Shown: piece by piece, positions 47,281 through 56,289 of the stretch
Layout of the letters: every line of letters begins with the position of its first letter
Position numbering within the stretch: position 1 is the stretch's first letter
Source: JBHJGU01 sp050331475
GTDB taxonomy: Bacteria; Pseudomonadota; Alphaproteobacteria; Caulobacterales; Maricaulaceae
Direction: 5' to 3'
Length of the DNA stretch: 64,000 nt
Assembly (NCBI GenBank): GCA_050331475.1
Contig: JBHJGU010000032.1
Span: 5,144-69,143, forward strand
Notes under the pieces: model-generated
The model's input: the letters and a program-made list of their open reading frames with translations, nothing else
Database searches by the model: none
Told to the model about the DNA's origin: nothing
Made by a program: the position numbers and the translations under genes

Positions 47281-48250
47281 TTTTGCCCGCATGCTCGCCC
47301 GCCTCCATGGCGCGGTGGGCCTCAGCCGCTTGGTCGAGCGGCAACACCCGATCGATCACCGGCTTGACCCGGCCGTCGGCGATCCAGGGCCAGACCGCCG
47401 CCTTCACGGCGCGGGCGAGGCGGGCTTTCTCCTCGAGCGAACGCGCGCGCAGGGTGGAGCCGGTCAGCGTCAACCGTTTGAGCATGACGCTGGCCAGATT
47501 GATCTCCACCTTGGCGCCTTCCAGAAAGGCGATCTGCACCAATCGGCCATCGGGCTTCAAAACGTTGAGATTTTTCTGCGTGTACGCGCCGCCAACCATG
47601 TCGAGCACCACATCCGCGCCGCCCGCATCCATGACCGCCGTCTCAAAATCCGCGTCTCGGTAATTGACCACGAGGTCCGCCCCGAGCGCGCGGCAGAGCG
47701 CGGCTTTCGCCTCTGTCCCCGCGGTGGCGAACACGCGCGCGCCCCGGGCCTTGGCCAGTTGGATGGCGGTCGTGCCGATCCCGCTCGCGCCGCCATGCAC
47801 CAATAGGGTCTCATCGGGCTGAAGCTGGCCGCGCTCAAACACGTTCGCCCACACGGTGAAAACCGTCTCGGGCAGGCCCGCGGCCTCAACTGCGCTCAGT
47901 CCGTTGGGGATGGGCAGGCATTGGCCGTAGGGCGCAACCGCATATTCGGCATACCCGCCCCCGGGCAGAAGCGCGCACACTTCACGCCCCAGGGCGTCGT
48001 CGGGAACGGCGTCGCCCAAGCCGACAATTTCGCCCGCGACTTCGAGGCCCAAGACGTCCGTCGCGCCGTCGGGCGGGGGGTAGAGGCCTTGGCGCTGCAA
48101 GCAATCCGGCCGGTTTACGCCCGCCGCGCGTACTCGGATCAGGACCTCGCCCCGTCCCGGAATGGGAAGGGCCAGCGTCTCAAGGCGGATCGCTTCGGGC
48201 GGTCCAGGGTCGGGCGCCCGCGCGGCGCGCATGGTTTGAGATTTCGCCAT
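47261..48250 (-). CDS. NAD(P)H:quinone oxidoreductase, medium-chain dehydrogenase family
   Basis: The 329-residue protein lacks the zinc-binding cysteines of classic alcohol dehydrogenases and follows the quinone oxidoreductase group: VRAAGVNRPDCLQRQGLYPP, DVLGLEVAGEIVGLG, LLVHGGASGIGTTAIQLAKA (NADPH loop) and LGADLVVNYRDADFETAV. It should reduce quinones or enones with NADPH. The gene is monocistronic and divergent from DUF1192. Confidence 0.9.
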   Translation of the reverse strand: MAKSQTMRAARAPDPGPPEAIRLETLALPIPGRGEVLIRVRAAGVNRPDCLQRQGLYPPPDGATDVLGLEVAGEIVGLGDAVPDDALGREVCALLPGGGYAEYAVAPYGQCLPIPNGLSAVEAAGLPETVFTVWANVFERGQLQPDETLLVHGGASGIGTTAIQLAKARGARVFATAGTEAKAALCRALGADLVVNYRDADFETAVMDAGGADVVLDMVGGAYTQKNLNVLKPDGRLVQIAFLEGAKVEINLASVMLKRLTLTGSTLRARSLEEKARLARAVKAAVWPWIADGRVKPVIDRVLPLDQAAEAHRAMEAGEHAGKIILTPT

Positions 48251-48333
48251 GACCCCCTCGACCCCAACGCGACATGCGATAAACTAAAGAGTGATTCCAA
48301 ATCACGGCAAGCGTTCGGAGGCGCACCCCAAGC

Positions 48334-48525
48334 ATGGACGCGGATCATCCTCGCCCGGCCGATCGTCGGCGAAGCCTAAGCGAGCACGAAGATTTATCGT
48401 CTTGGTCCGTGGCGGAGCTGGAGGACCGGATCGCGCGGCTGCGCGCCGAGATGATACGCACTGAGGAGACCTTAGGCGCGAAACGCGCCGGGCGGGCCGC
48501 CGCGGACGAGGTGTTTAAAGTCTAA
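48334..48525 (+). CDS. DUF1192-family protein
   Basis: The 63-residue product carries the DUF1192 pattern LSSWSVAELEDRIARLRAEM followed by RTEETLGAKRAGRAAADEVF, a short coiled coil. The family is nearly confined to alphaproteobacteria and has no known function. It commonly sits beside rcdA, as here (131 bases upstream), and likely shares its regulation. Confidence 0.87.
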   Translation: MDADHPRPADRRRSLSEHEDLSSWSVAELEDRIARLRAEMIRTEETLGAKRAGRAAADEVFKV

Positions 48526-48656
48526 GGCCGCGGAGATGGCTTATCGCTTGCATAACCGGTCTGTGTGCGTCGACCTGTGACGGGTCAACGATCAGGATGA
48601 CGAGATCACATCGGCCCCGCGCGATCCCTTGCGGGCGATGAAACGAGGTGGACGGA

Positions 48657-49196
48657 ATGAGCGACAACCGCACGGCCGCGTTAAACATTTTGCCGGCTGC
48701 GAAAGCGGCCCGGATCACCGATTTCGCCGGTTCGGAACTTTTCGCGCGCACGTTTCGAGAGGGCATGGCCTTGGTGGAGGAAACGGCCGCCTATCTGGAC
48801 GGTCCGGGTCGGGAGGCCTCCAAGACCTTGCCGCGCGAGGCCGCTTTGGCGTATGCGGGGGAAAGCATGCGGTTGACCACCCGGCTGATGCAGATATCCT
48901 CCTGGCTGCTGGTCCAGCGCGCGGTGCTCGAGGAAGAAATGAGCCCCGCCGAGGCGAACCAGGACAAATACCGCTTAGGCGCCGAACAAGTCTGCCGCGG
49001 CGACGCGCTCGGCGAGCTTGACGACTTACCCAGTATTTTGACTCACTTGCTCGAACGCTCTGAGCGACTGTATGAGCGCGTGTTCCGACTCGACCGGCAA
49101 TTGTTCGGTGAGGAGGAGATTGAACCGGCCAATCCGGTGAATGAACAGATCACCGACCTGGAATCCCGACTGAGCGCGGCATTCGGCGGCGTCTAA
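48657..49196 (+). CDS. rcdA: Protease adaptor RcdA, regulator of CtrA degradation
   Basis: The 179-residue helical protein (DUF1465) shows FAGSELFARTFREGMALVEE, AAYLDGPGREASKTLPREAA, YAGESMRLTTRLMQISSWLL and LLERSERLYERVFRLDRQLF, the helices of the RcdA bundle. In Caulobacter it joins CpdR and PopA to deliver CtrA to ClpXP at the G1-S transition. ATG 48657 has GGTGGACGGA upstream. A strong two-way terminator follows, then rpmE on the other strand. Confidence 0.93.
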   Translation: MSDNRTAALNILPAAKAARITDFAGSELFARTFREGMALVEETAAYLDGPGREASKTLPREAALAYAGESMRLTTRLMQISSWLLVQRAVLEEEMSPAEANQDKYRLGAEQVCRGDALGELDDLPSILTHLLERSERLYERVFRLDRQLFGEEEIEPANPVNEQITDLESRLSAAFGGV

Positions 49197-49212
49197 TTGT
49201 TGGGTCCGGTTT

Positions 49213-49260
49213 GCTGATAAAAAAAGCCCGAGACACGCGTCTCGGGCTTTTTTTATCAGC
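49213..49260. terminator. Bidirectional rho-independent terminator between rcdA and rpmE
   Basis: A perfect 21-bp inverted repeat (GCTGATAAAAAAAGCCCGAGA and its complement) around a short loop has an A-run on the left and a T-run on the right. It ends rcdA 17 bases after its stop. It could also serve minus-strand transcription past rpmE and the repeat. Confidence 0.95.
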
Positions 49261-49266
49261 GTTGGC

Positions 49267-49370
49267 CCAGAGCCGTTTTTTAATCCGAGTGGAGAAGCGG
49301 CTCTAAGTCTTTGGTTTATCGCGTTTTCGACCCGCAAAACCGATATCACTTTTGCTGAAAACGCTCTAGG
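49267..49370. repeat. Dispersed alphaproteobacterial intergenic repeat
   Basis: On the minus strand the reading AGAGCGTTTTCAGCAAAAGTG, then CGGTTTTGCG, GAAAACGCGATAAACCAAAG and TTAGAGCCGCTTCTCC follows a repeat often seen between genes of Rhizobiales and related groups. Inner inverted segments GAGCGTTTTC and GAAAACGC can pair. It carries no gene. Confidence 0.55.
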
Positions 49371-49371
49371 G

Positions 49372-49593
49372 CTATTTGACGAAGCCTTTGAATTTATTCT
49401 TAAATCGCGACACCCGACCGCCCCGGTCCATCAAGGTTTGTTGCCCGCCCGTCCAAGCGGGATGGGTGGACGGGTCAATGTCCAATTGCAGTGTGTCGCC
49501 CGGCTTGCCGTAGGTGGACCGGGTTTGGAAGGTGGTTCCGTTCGTCATCACCACATTGATGATGTGATAATCCGGATGGCCTTCTTTTTTCAT
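49372..49593 (-). CDS. rpmE: Ribosomal protein bL31
   Basis: The 73-residue product reads [20 protein letters not shown], then [20 protein letters not shown] and [20 protein letters not shown], the alphaproteobacterial bL31 without the CxxC zinc motif. 50S subunit protein. The upstream repeat and terminator lie past its 3' end. Confidence 0.96.
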   Translation of the reverse strand: MKKEGHPDYHIINVVMTNGTTFQTRSTYGKPGDTLQLDIDPSTHPAWTGGQQTLMDRGGRVSRFKNKFKGFVK

Positions 49594-49777
49594 GGCGCTG
49601 ACCCTGTATCCGCTGGTCTTAAAGCCGATGGCGGTCTCAAAAGTTAGAACGGCGACCCCCGATCAGGAGCCGCCGCCGTGAGCCGCGGTGGATAACCCAA
49701 GCTCCGATCGATTGCAAGCGCTCGCCTGAGCCGGTTCGCCCGCTATAACCCTGTCGCACAGTCACGAAAGGGCGGGC

Positions 49778-50896
49778 ATGGCGCGCAGGTTTCTCATTGT
49801 GGGGATTGTTCTGATTGCGGGGGTCAGTTTTTGGCTCATCCGCGCCAGCATTTGGAGCGGGGAGTGGACCCGGCTCATTGAACGCTTCGACGGCGCGTGC
49901 GTGTTGCAGCCCGGGCTCATCGGTGCGGCCGATCTTGCGCGCGAGGTCGGCGGCGATCGGGTGTTTGCGATCGCGCACGATCGCCGGGCTAATCCGCCGG
50001 CCCGCGGGGCGGTCTATGCGGTGTCCTTGGCCGAAGGCGTAACGGGGGCCTTGACGGACTTGACCGGCGGCGCGCCGGCCGGCTTTCATCCCCGCGCGCT
50101 GAGCTATTGGGCGGGCGACGCCGGGACCGGCCCGCGGCTCTTTGTGCTCAATGCGTTTGGGCCGGGCGCGCCGACGGTGGAGGTCTATGACGTCACAGCG
50201 GACGCCCTTATTCATCGCGACACCCTCGCTGATCCGGCGTTCGCTCAAGCACAGGATCTCCACGCAGTTGGCCCCAATGCGTTTTATTTCACCGTGCGCG
50301 GAACGGCCCGGCCGGGAACGCTTGGCTACGCGTGGGACTATCTGCGCCAGGCGCGCACGGGTCGGGTGGTTTTATTCGACGGCGCCGCCGCGCGTGCGGT
50401 CGCTCAAGGGCTTGTGGGTCCGGAAGGACTCGCAACCTTCGCCCAGGGCCGCCGGCTTGCGGTGACCGAAACTGTGGGGCGGGCCTTGCGGCTTTACGAT
50501 CGCGACCCCTCAACCGGCGCTCTGACCCAGACCGCGCGGGCGTTTTTGGGCTCCGGCGCAGGCCGGATCACCGCGGACGCGGACGATCGACTTTGGATCG
50601 CCAGCCACCCCAACCTCTTAACCCTTGGCTTGCGCCACGCGAACGATCCAAAGACGCCAAGTCCGTCCCAGGTCTTGCTGGTCGAGCCGGACGCCAAGCG
50701 GGTCGATCAGATCTATCTCAGCGCTGGTGAGCCGCTGTCCGCGGCCGGCGCCGCGATTGTCGACTTGGAAGCGGGACGAATGCTGATGGGCGGGCTTTAC
50801 GACGACGGGCTTCTGGCCTGCGACCTGCCGGAGGTTTGGCGCCATTCCGAGGCCTACCCCGCCCAGCGCCCGCAATTCGAAGACCGGCGGCGCTAA
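49778..50896 (+). CDS. Membrane-anchored paraoxonase/arylesterase-like beta-propeller protein
   Basis: The 372-residue product has an N-terminal signal anchor (FLIVGIVLIAGVSFWLI, about 5-21) and a six-bladed-propeller-like sequence: FHPRALSYWAGDAGTGPRLF, LNAFGPGAPTVEVYDVTADA, QAQDLHAVGPNAFYFTV and GPEGLATFAQGRRLAVTET. These segments recall the serum paraoxonase/SMP-30 superfamily of calcium-dependent lactonases and esterases. The substrate is unknown. The end overlaps the convergent OmpA-like gene by four bases. Confidence 0.8.
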   Translation: MARRFLIVGIVLIAGVSFWLIRASIWSGEWTRLIERFDGACVLQPGLIGAADLAREVGGDRVFAIAHDRRANPPARGAVYAVSLAEGVTGALTDLTGGAPAGFHPRALSYWAGDAGTGPRLFVLNAFGPGAPTVEVYDVTADALIHRDTLADPAFAQAQDLHAVGPNAFYFTVRGTARPGTLGYAWDYLRQARTGRVVLFDGAAARAVAQGLVGPEGLATFAQGRRLAVTETVGRALRLYDRDPSTGALTQTARAFLGSGAGRITADADDRLWIASHPNLLTLGLRHANDPKTPSPSQVLLVEPDAKRVDQIYLSAGEPLSAAGAAIVDLEAGRMLMGGLYDDGLLACDLPEVWRHSEAYPAQRPQFEDRRR

Positions 50897-51936
50897 CGCG
50901 ACGTCAATTTCAGCTCAATCCGCCGGTTGCGCGCGAGCGCTTCGGAGGTTCCGCCCGGGTCGATGGGGTGGTGCTCGCCGAAACCGGCGGCGGCGAGCCG
51001 GTCGGCGGGCACGCCCGCGGCTTCGAAGAAATTCACCACCGAAATCGCGCGCTCCGCGGATAAATGCCAATTCGATTGAAAGCCCGAGCGGATGGGGATG
51101 CGGTCCGTGTGCCCGTCCACGCGGATGATCCAGTTCACGTCTGTGGGGATTTCTTCGGCGATCTGCAGAATCGCATCCGCGATCTTGAGGAGTTCATCCT
51201 CCCCGTTCGGATTGAGGTCCGCGGACGCGCTTTCAAACAAGATGTCGGTCTCAAACACAAACCGATCGCCCACCACGCGCACGTCCGCCCGGCCTTCCAG
51301 AGCTTCGAGCAGCTTGCCGAAAAACTCCGACTGGAAGCGGGCCAGTTCGTCCACCCGCTGCGCCAAAGCGGCGTTGAGCCTCTGGCCGAGATTGACGATT
51401 TGGGCTTGGGCTTCCCGGTCGCGTTCCTCCGCGGCTTCCAGCGCCGCGTTCAGCCGGGCGATCTGGGCGTTCAGCGTGCCGATCTGCTCATTGAGCAACT
51501 CCACCTCGGCGCGCGCGGCTTCAGAGATTTCGGTTTCCTCGGTGAGGCGCGCTTGCAGGTCCAGCGCGTCGGCTTCCGCGGTTCGAAGGGCTGTGCGCAA
51601 GTCATCGGCTTGGGATTGCAGGCGGGCGGCTTCGGCGGCGGCTTGCTCGCGGGTGCGGGTGAGGGTGGCGCGCAGCCGGTCGACCCGTTCGCTCAATTGG
51701 GTGGTGCGGTCGCGCTCCAAGGCGAGCAGATCGCCCAATTCGCCCAGCCGCGCATTGAGCCGGCTCAGCTCCGCGTCCCGGCCCGTCAGCGCCCGGCCGA
51801 GCACGAATTGGCTGGCGATAAACAAGGACAGCAGAAACACCACCACGAGCAACAACGTGGCCAGCGCATCGACAAAGCCGGGCCAATGGTCCCCCTGATC
51901 GACGTTGCGGCCGCGAATGGCGCGCGGCGCAGTCAT
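50893..51936 (-). CDS. MotB/OmpA-like peptidoglycan-binding envelope protein
   Basis: The 347-residue protein has one N-terminal membrane helix (DALATLLLVVVFLLSLFIAS, about 24-43) with an acidic residue at its start, a long coiled coil (about 55-215) and a C-terminal OmpA-like domain (FESASADLNPNGEDELLKIA, RVDGHTDRIPIRSGFQSNWH and LSAERAISVVNFFEAAG). It looks like a MotB-type stator partner of the ExbB/MotA-like protein next to it, whose stop its ATG overlaps by four bases. A role in envelope growth or gating is likely but unproven. Confidence 0.87.
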   Translation of the reverse strand: MTAPRAIRGRNVDQGDHWPGFVDALATLLLVVVFLLSLFIASQFVLGRALTGRDAELSRLNARLGELGDLLALERDRTTQLSERVDRLRATLTRTREQAAAEAARLQSQADDLRTALRTAEADALDLQARLTEETEISEAARAEVELLNEQIGTLNAQIARLNAALEAAEERDREAQAQIVNLGQRLNAALAQRVDELARFQSEFFGKLLEALEGRADVRVVGDRFVFETDILFESASADLNPNGEDELLKIADAILQIAEEIPTDVNWIIRVDGHTDRIPIRSGFQSNWHLSAERAISVVNFFEAAGVPADRLAAAGFGEHHPIDPGGTSEALARNRRIELKLTSR

Positions 51937-53093
51937 GCGGGCTCGTCCGGTTCGGCGCCGCTTTCAATGGCGAGCGCCAGGGTGCGCGAAAGCCGGCGCA
52001 GGTCGGAGCGCAACTCGCGCACGGTTTGCTCCCGCCCGCCGGCGAGCTCGGCGCTGAGCGTCTGTAGGCCCGCGTCGAGATTGCGCAAATGCTTAAGTTG
52101 GGCGCCGCCATCCTGGCCGCTGCGGCCCAGCCGTTCGAGCGCTTGCTCTTGGGCTTCGAGCCGATCGGAGAGCGCGACCACCGCTTGGGCGAGCCGGTTG
52201 AGCGTTTCGGTGGAGCGCTGGGCGGAGCCGTGCACCGCTTCGATGGCGTCGGTCATCTGCTCCACGAGCGGGCCCAGCCAGGCGGCCGTGCGACCACCGC
52301 CGTCTTCGTCTTCCGCCACCCCGCCCACGGCGCCGGAGACCCGGGACATCGACGAAAGCCATTCTTCGATCTCGTTATAAAACCGGTTTTGCGCTTGGCT
52401 GGCCTGCAAATCCAGAAACCCGATGACGAGCGAGCCCGCCAGGCCAAACAGCGAGCTGGAGAACGCCGTGCCCATGCCGCGCACGGGTTCTTCGAGTGCG
52501 CTGAGCAAGGCGAGCACATCGTCGTCGGAGGGTTCGCCGGAGCCTGCGAGCGCGCGCACCGCGTCGCCTACAGCGCCCACGGTCTGCAATAAGCCCCAAA
52601 ACGTGCCCAATAAGCCCAGAAAGATCAGCAGCCGGCCAATATAGCGCGTGGTCTCGCCGGCTTCGGACATGCGCGCGCCCACGCTGTCGAGCACTGAGCG
52701 CATGGAGGCCGCCGACAACCGCCAGCGCGCTTTGGACGCGTCCGCCAGCATGGCCGTCATGGGCGCGATCAGGCTGGGCGCGGGGGTCATGGCGTCCCCG
52801 GTTTTCGCGGCGGCGAACCGGGTGAGCCAGCTGGCGGAAGGGCCGATCATCAGCGCTTGGCGGAAGGTATAGGCCACCCCAATCGTCAGAACGGTGACGA
52901 TCAGCCCGTTAATGGCCACATTGGCGAGAAAACCCGCGCGCACCGCACCGAACAAGGCGATCACAGCGGCGGTCGCGATCAGCACAAACACGCCCATGCG
53001 CATGACGTAGCGCCATGGCCCGGTGAAGCGGACGCCCTGGGTTTCGCTTTCGCCCAAGCGTCGGACCGGCTCGTCGATCTCTGCACGGGTCAT
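51933..53093 (-). CDS. MotA/TolQ/ExbB-like proton-channel protein
   Basis: The 386-residue protein has membrane segments near 30-50, 55-75 and a later pair, TRYIGRLLIFLGLLGTFWGL and MGTAFSSSLFGLAGSLVIGF, the TolQ/MotA channel signature. A long helical C-terminal tail (about 260-380, coiled coil) extends beyond usual ExbB. It forms a pair with the OmpA-like gene downstream. The two-gene unit is common in alphaproteobacteria; its cargo is unknown. The N-terminal 25 residues are acidic and Arg-rich. Confidence 0.87.
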   Translation of the reverse strand: MTRAEIDEPVRRLGESETQGVRFTGPWRYVMRMGVFVLIATAAVIALFGAVRAGFLANVAINGLIVTVLTIGVAYTFRQALMIGPSASWLTRFAAAKTGDAMTPAPSLIAPMTAMLADASKARWRLSAASMRSVLDSVGARMSEAGETTRYIGRLLIFLGLLGTFWGLLQTVGAVGDAVRALAGSGEPSDDDVLALLSALEEPVRGMGTAFSSSLFGLAGSLVIGFLDLQASQAQNRFYNEIEEWLSSMSRVSGAVGGVAEDEDGGGRTAAWLGPLVEQMTDAIEAVHGSAQRSTETLNRLAQAVVALSDRLEAQEQALERLGRSGQDGGAQLKHLRNLDAGLQTLSAELAGGREQTVRELRSDLRRLSRTLALAIESGAEPDEPA

Positions 53094-53164
53094 GGGCGGC
53101 TCCTCGGGGATAGGACGTTAGGCTCGCGAGTGTTTCCCCGGTTCGCGGCGAAACCGCGGCCAGC

Positions 53165-53956
53165 CTAGCCCGATTTCAGGAGCGTTTGGAGCTTGCCCAG
53201 CAGGGTGGGCGGGCCCGCGAGGATATTGCCCGTATGGATTGGGTCCCCGTCGCCGTCGATATCGGTGACGTAACCGCCCGCTTCACGAACCAGTATCGCC
53301 CCGCCCGCAGTGTCCCACGGCTTCAGATTGCGCTCCCAAAACCCGTCATAGCGGCCCGCCGCCACATAAGCCAAATCCAGCGCCGCGGAGCCGAACCGGC
53401 GCACCCCGGCCACTTGGCTCATCACCGCGAACAGCTCTTTGACGAAGCTCGCATGTCCCGGCTTACCCAGGAACGGAATACCTGTCGCGAACACCGCATC
53501 GGAGAGATGTTTACGCGCGGAAACCCGCAGCCGGCGGTCGTTAATGTAGGCGCCGCGGCCCTTCTCCGCCCAAAACATCTCGTCTTTGATCACGTCATAA
53601 ACGAGCCCCATGACGATCTCGCCGTCGCGCTCCAGCCCGATGGAGACGGCGAAATGCGGTAGGCCGTGCATGAAATTCAGTGTGCCGTCGAGCGGGTCGA
53701 CGATAAAGCGGTGGGTCCGGTCGGTGCCCGCCACATCCCCGCGCTCCTCCATCAGGAAGCCATAGCCGGGCCGGTTCTCGGAGAGATGCTCGAAAATGAT
53801 CTTTTCTGCGACCATGTCCGCGGCGGTGACGAAATCCGCGGGTCCTTTCTTGGAGACCTGCAAATGTTCCACCTCGCCGAAATCACGCGCGAGCTTGCGG
53901 CCAGCTTTGCGGGCGGCGGCCATCATAATGTTCATGGCGGCGCTGGGGTGGGCCAT
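53165..53956 (-). CDS. Inositol monophosphatase family protein
   Basis: The 263-residue enzyme shows the metal-dependent phosphatase motifs FLMEERGDVAGTDRTHRFIV DPLDGT region split as EERG, then DPLDGTLNFMHGLPHFAVSI, and the late LKPWDTAGGAILVREAGGYV. It follows SuhB more closely than CysQ. Substrates may be inositol phosphates; SuhB also acts in rRNA antitermination. ATG 53956 gives the standard length. Single gene, downstream of the ExbB-like pair's promoter side. Confidence 0.9.
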   Translation of the reverse strand: MAHPSAAMNIMMAAARKAGRKLARDFGEVEHLQVSKKGPADFVTAADMVAEKIIFEHLSENRPGYGFLMEERGDVAGTDRTHRFIVDPLDGTLNFMHGLPHFAVSIGLERDGEIVMGLVYDVIKDEMFWAEKGRGAYINDRRLRVSARKHLSDAVFATGIPFLGKPGHASFVKELFAVMSQVAGVRRFGSAALDLAYVAAGRYDGFWERNLKPWDTAGGAILVREAGGYVTDIDGDGDPIHTGNILAGPPTLLGKLQTLLKSG

Positions 53957-54098
53957 GGCGGCGTGTCCTCGTCTAGGGGCGGTCGCGCGACTTACCCCGA
54001 GCGGGGACGCGAATCCAGTCGTTTGCGGGAAAACTTGGCGTCTGGGTGGTCCGAACGCGGGTTGGCGACGTAGACACTCAGACACACGGGAGTGAGCC

Positions 54099-54293
54099 AT
54101 GTCCAAAACCTCGATGAGCCGCAAGCTGCGCGATCTTGCGCAAATGATGATCCGCCAGGCGCAAATGCTGCGGGACCTTGGCGACGCGGGCGAAGCGCGT
54201 CGGCTCGCGCGCCGGTCTGTTCTGATCCGGGATTTGGGCTGGCGCGTGGCCCAGCCGGCCTTGATCCCCGCGCGCGCCCGGTCGCGGCGGTGA
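54099..54293 (+). CDS. Small basic protein before coq7
   Basis: The 64-residue product is helical and Arg-rich: KLRDLAQMMIRQAQMLRDLG, then GEARRLARRSVLIRDLGWRV. There is no known domain. GGGAGTGAG lies before ATG 54099, and the stop overlaps the coq7 GTG start (GTGA), so the two are translationally coupled. Could assist coq7 or be unrelated. Confidence 0.6.
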   Translation: MSKTSMSRKLRDLAQMMIRQAQMLRDLGDAGEARRLARRSVLIRDLGWRVAQPALIPARARSRR

Positions 54294-54835
54294 GCCTGGC
54301 GGACGGCGTGGCCGCCCTTGACCCGCCCAATTGGTTGATCGCGGCCCTGCGTTCCGACCAGGCGGGCGAAACCGGCGCGGTGGAGATTTACAAGGGTGTC
54401 TTGGCGGTCAGCCGCGATGAGGGCGTGCGCGCCTTCGCGGAGCGCCACCAAGCCACGGAGGCGCGGCATTTGGCGGTGATCGAACGCTGGCTGCCGACGG
54501 AGCGCTCGACCCGGCTTTTGGGGCTGTGGCGGGTGATGGGTTGGCTCACCGGCGCGATCCCGGCCCTGCTTGGGCCGAAGGTCGTTTACGCCACCATCGA
54601 CGCGGTGGAGACCTTTGTTGACAAGCACTATCAGGACCAGATCGACCGGCTTGAGGGTGACCCGGCTTGGGCGGCCTTGCGCGCGGATTTGATCGCCTGC
54701 CAGGCCGATGAACTGGAGCACCGGGATGAGGCACGCGCGGCTTCCGATGCAAAGACCGGTCCGCTGTTATCGCTGTGGTGCGCGCTTGTGGGGTTCGGCT
54801 CCGCTCAAGCCGTTAAGGTGGCCGAAGCGATTTAA
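54290..54835 (+). CDS. coq7: Demethoxyubiquinone hydroxylase Coq7
   Basis: The 181-residue di-iron hydroxylase acts late in ubiquinone synthesis. Ferritin-like helices carry the ligands: IAALRSDQAGETGAVEIYKG (first Glu), RHQATEARHLAVIERW (E-x2-H), VDKHYQDQIDRL and ADELEHRDEARA (E-x2-H). The start is GTG 54290. Typical bacterial Coq7 opens with LRxDHAGE; here Asp-Gln-Ala-Gly-Glu. The end overlaps the convergent symporter by four bases. Confidence 0.92.
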   Translation: MSLADGVAALDPPNWLIAALRSDQAGETGAVEIYKGVLAVSRDEGVRAFAERHQATEARHLAVIERWLPTERSTRLLGLWRVMGWLTGAIPALLGPKVVYATIDAVETFVDKHYQDQIDRLEGDPAWAALRADLIACQADELEHRDEARAASDAKTGPLLSLWCALVGFGSAQAVKVAEAI

Positions 54836-56232
54836 CGTCGTCGGCCCGCCAACAAGAACGCAAACGCCGGCAGCCAGCCCGCGAGCCGCTCGGCCAGATC
54901 GCCGGGCGTGTCGGGTTGGAAGTGCAACACCACTGTGAGCCCAAATCCACTCGCCATCGCCGCGCCCACCGACCAGGGCGGACACCGCCAATCGAGCACA
55001 CGCGCGATCACCACGGGCCCAAACGCCGCCCCGATCGCGCCCCAAGCGAACAACGCGCGCGCGAAGATCGCATCCGGCGAAAATAAGGTCGCCAGCGTGG
55101 CGATCAGCGTCACCAACACCATGCTCGCGCGCGCCATGGTCAGCTCGGCGCCGCGCCACAACCGGCCCAGGCCCAAATCCCGCTCCACCGCGTTCGCCGA
55201 GGCCAGCAGCAGGCTGTCTGCGGTGGACATAATGGCGGAGAGCACGGCCGCTAACGCCAGCCCGGCGAAGGCGGAGGGCAGCACCGCGGCGGTGAGCGCC
55301 AAAAGCGCGGTCTCGCTCTCCGGATGGGTGGGGATCAGCGCCCGCGCGCTCAGTCCGGCGAGCACCATGAGCGAATAGACCACCACCACCCAGCCAAAGG
55401 CGACCCAAAAGCCGGTCTTGCGTTCGGCCTCCGACCTGAGCGCCATAATACGATTGGCCACATGGGGTTGGCCCAGAGCGCCGGGCCCGGTGCCGAACAG
55501 CCCCGAGGCGAAGCCGATGGCCGACAATCCCGCAAACCCGCCGTCTGGAACCAGAAAGCCCTCGGGTGTATTGGCCTGAAGCTCCGCGATCAGCGATCCG
55601 GTGCCGCCGGCGGCCAGGACCGCGGCGATGGGGAGCACCAACGTCACCAACAGAATGATCAGTCCTTGAACGGCGTCGGACACGCTCGCCGCCCAGAACC
55701 CGCCTAACACGGTGTAGATCAGAACCACTCCGGCCCCCAGCCCCACCGCGAGCCCATAGGGCAGGTCGAGAAACCGCTCAAACGTCTTGCCGGCGCCGTC
55801 GAGCTGGGTCGCCACATAGGCGGTCAGCGAGATGACGATGAGCACGCCCGCCAGGGCGGCGAGCCAGCGCGCGTGTCGGCGCGGGGCGTCGGCGACGAGG
55901 AAGTCCACAAGCGACAGATGGCCCCGGGTCTCCGCCTCCTCCCGCAGCCGCTTGCCCAACGCCAGCCAAGCCACCGCATAGCCGGCCCACACCCCGGGCA
56001 GGATCCAAATGGCGTCGAGGCCATTGGCGAAGGCGTAGCCCGACAAGCCGAGCAAAACCCACGCTGACGACGCGCTCGCCGCATAGGAGAGCCCGGCAGT
56101 CAGCGGCCCGAGTTCGCGTTTGGCGATGAAAAAGCTGTCCACATCCGTGGTGCGCCCGCGCGCCCAAACGCCTAGCCCGATGAGCAAGCCATTATACGCA
56201 AAAAACGCCAGCCAAAGGCTGAGCCCGTCCAT
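54832..56232 (-). CDS. Sodium/proline-type symporter (SSS family)
   Basis: The 466-residue product has about 13 hydrophobic segments and opens LSLWLAFFAYNGLLIGLGVW, then DSFFIAKRELGPLTAGLSYA and the SSS signature AASASSAWVLLGLSGYAFAN. GLILLV-type helices and AQGLIILLVTLVLPIAAVL follow. It most resembles PutP and should take up proline or a related solute with sodium. Monocistronic. Confidence 0.86.
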   Translation of the reverse strand: MDGLSLWLAFFAYNGLLIGLGVWARGRTTDVDSFFIAKRELGPLTAGLSYAASASSAWVLLGLSGYAFANGLDAIWILPGVWAGYAVAWLALGKRLREEAETRGHLSLVDFLVADAPRRHARWLAALAGVLIVISLTAYVATQLDGAGKTFERFLDLPYGLAVGLGAGVVLIYTVLGGFWAASVSDAVQGLIILLVTLVLPIAAVLAAGGTGSLIAELQANTPEGFLVPDGGFAGLSAIGFASGLFGTGPGALGQPHVANRIMALRSEAERKTGFWVAFGWVVVVYSLMVLAGLSARALIPTHPESETALLALTAAVLPSAFAGLALAAVLSAIMSTADSLLLASANAVERDLGLGRLWRGAELTMARASMVLVTLIATLATLFSPDAIFARALFAWGAIGAAFGPVVIARVLDWRCPPWSVGAAMASGFGLTVVLHFQPDTPGDLAERLAGWLPAFAFLLAGRRR

Positions 56233-56289
56233 ACTCGTCCCCCGTGTCTGTTGTCTTCAACACTAAGGCGGCGCGGCTTAAGCGCCAGC

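Noticed and set aside
50893..53093. Zorya-type anti-phage system (ZorA/ZorB resemblance)
   Set aside because: Only the MotA/MotB-like pair is present. Neighbours are an arylesterase-like gene and an inositol phosphatase, with no helicase, nuclease or ZorC/D/E-like gene.
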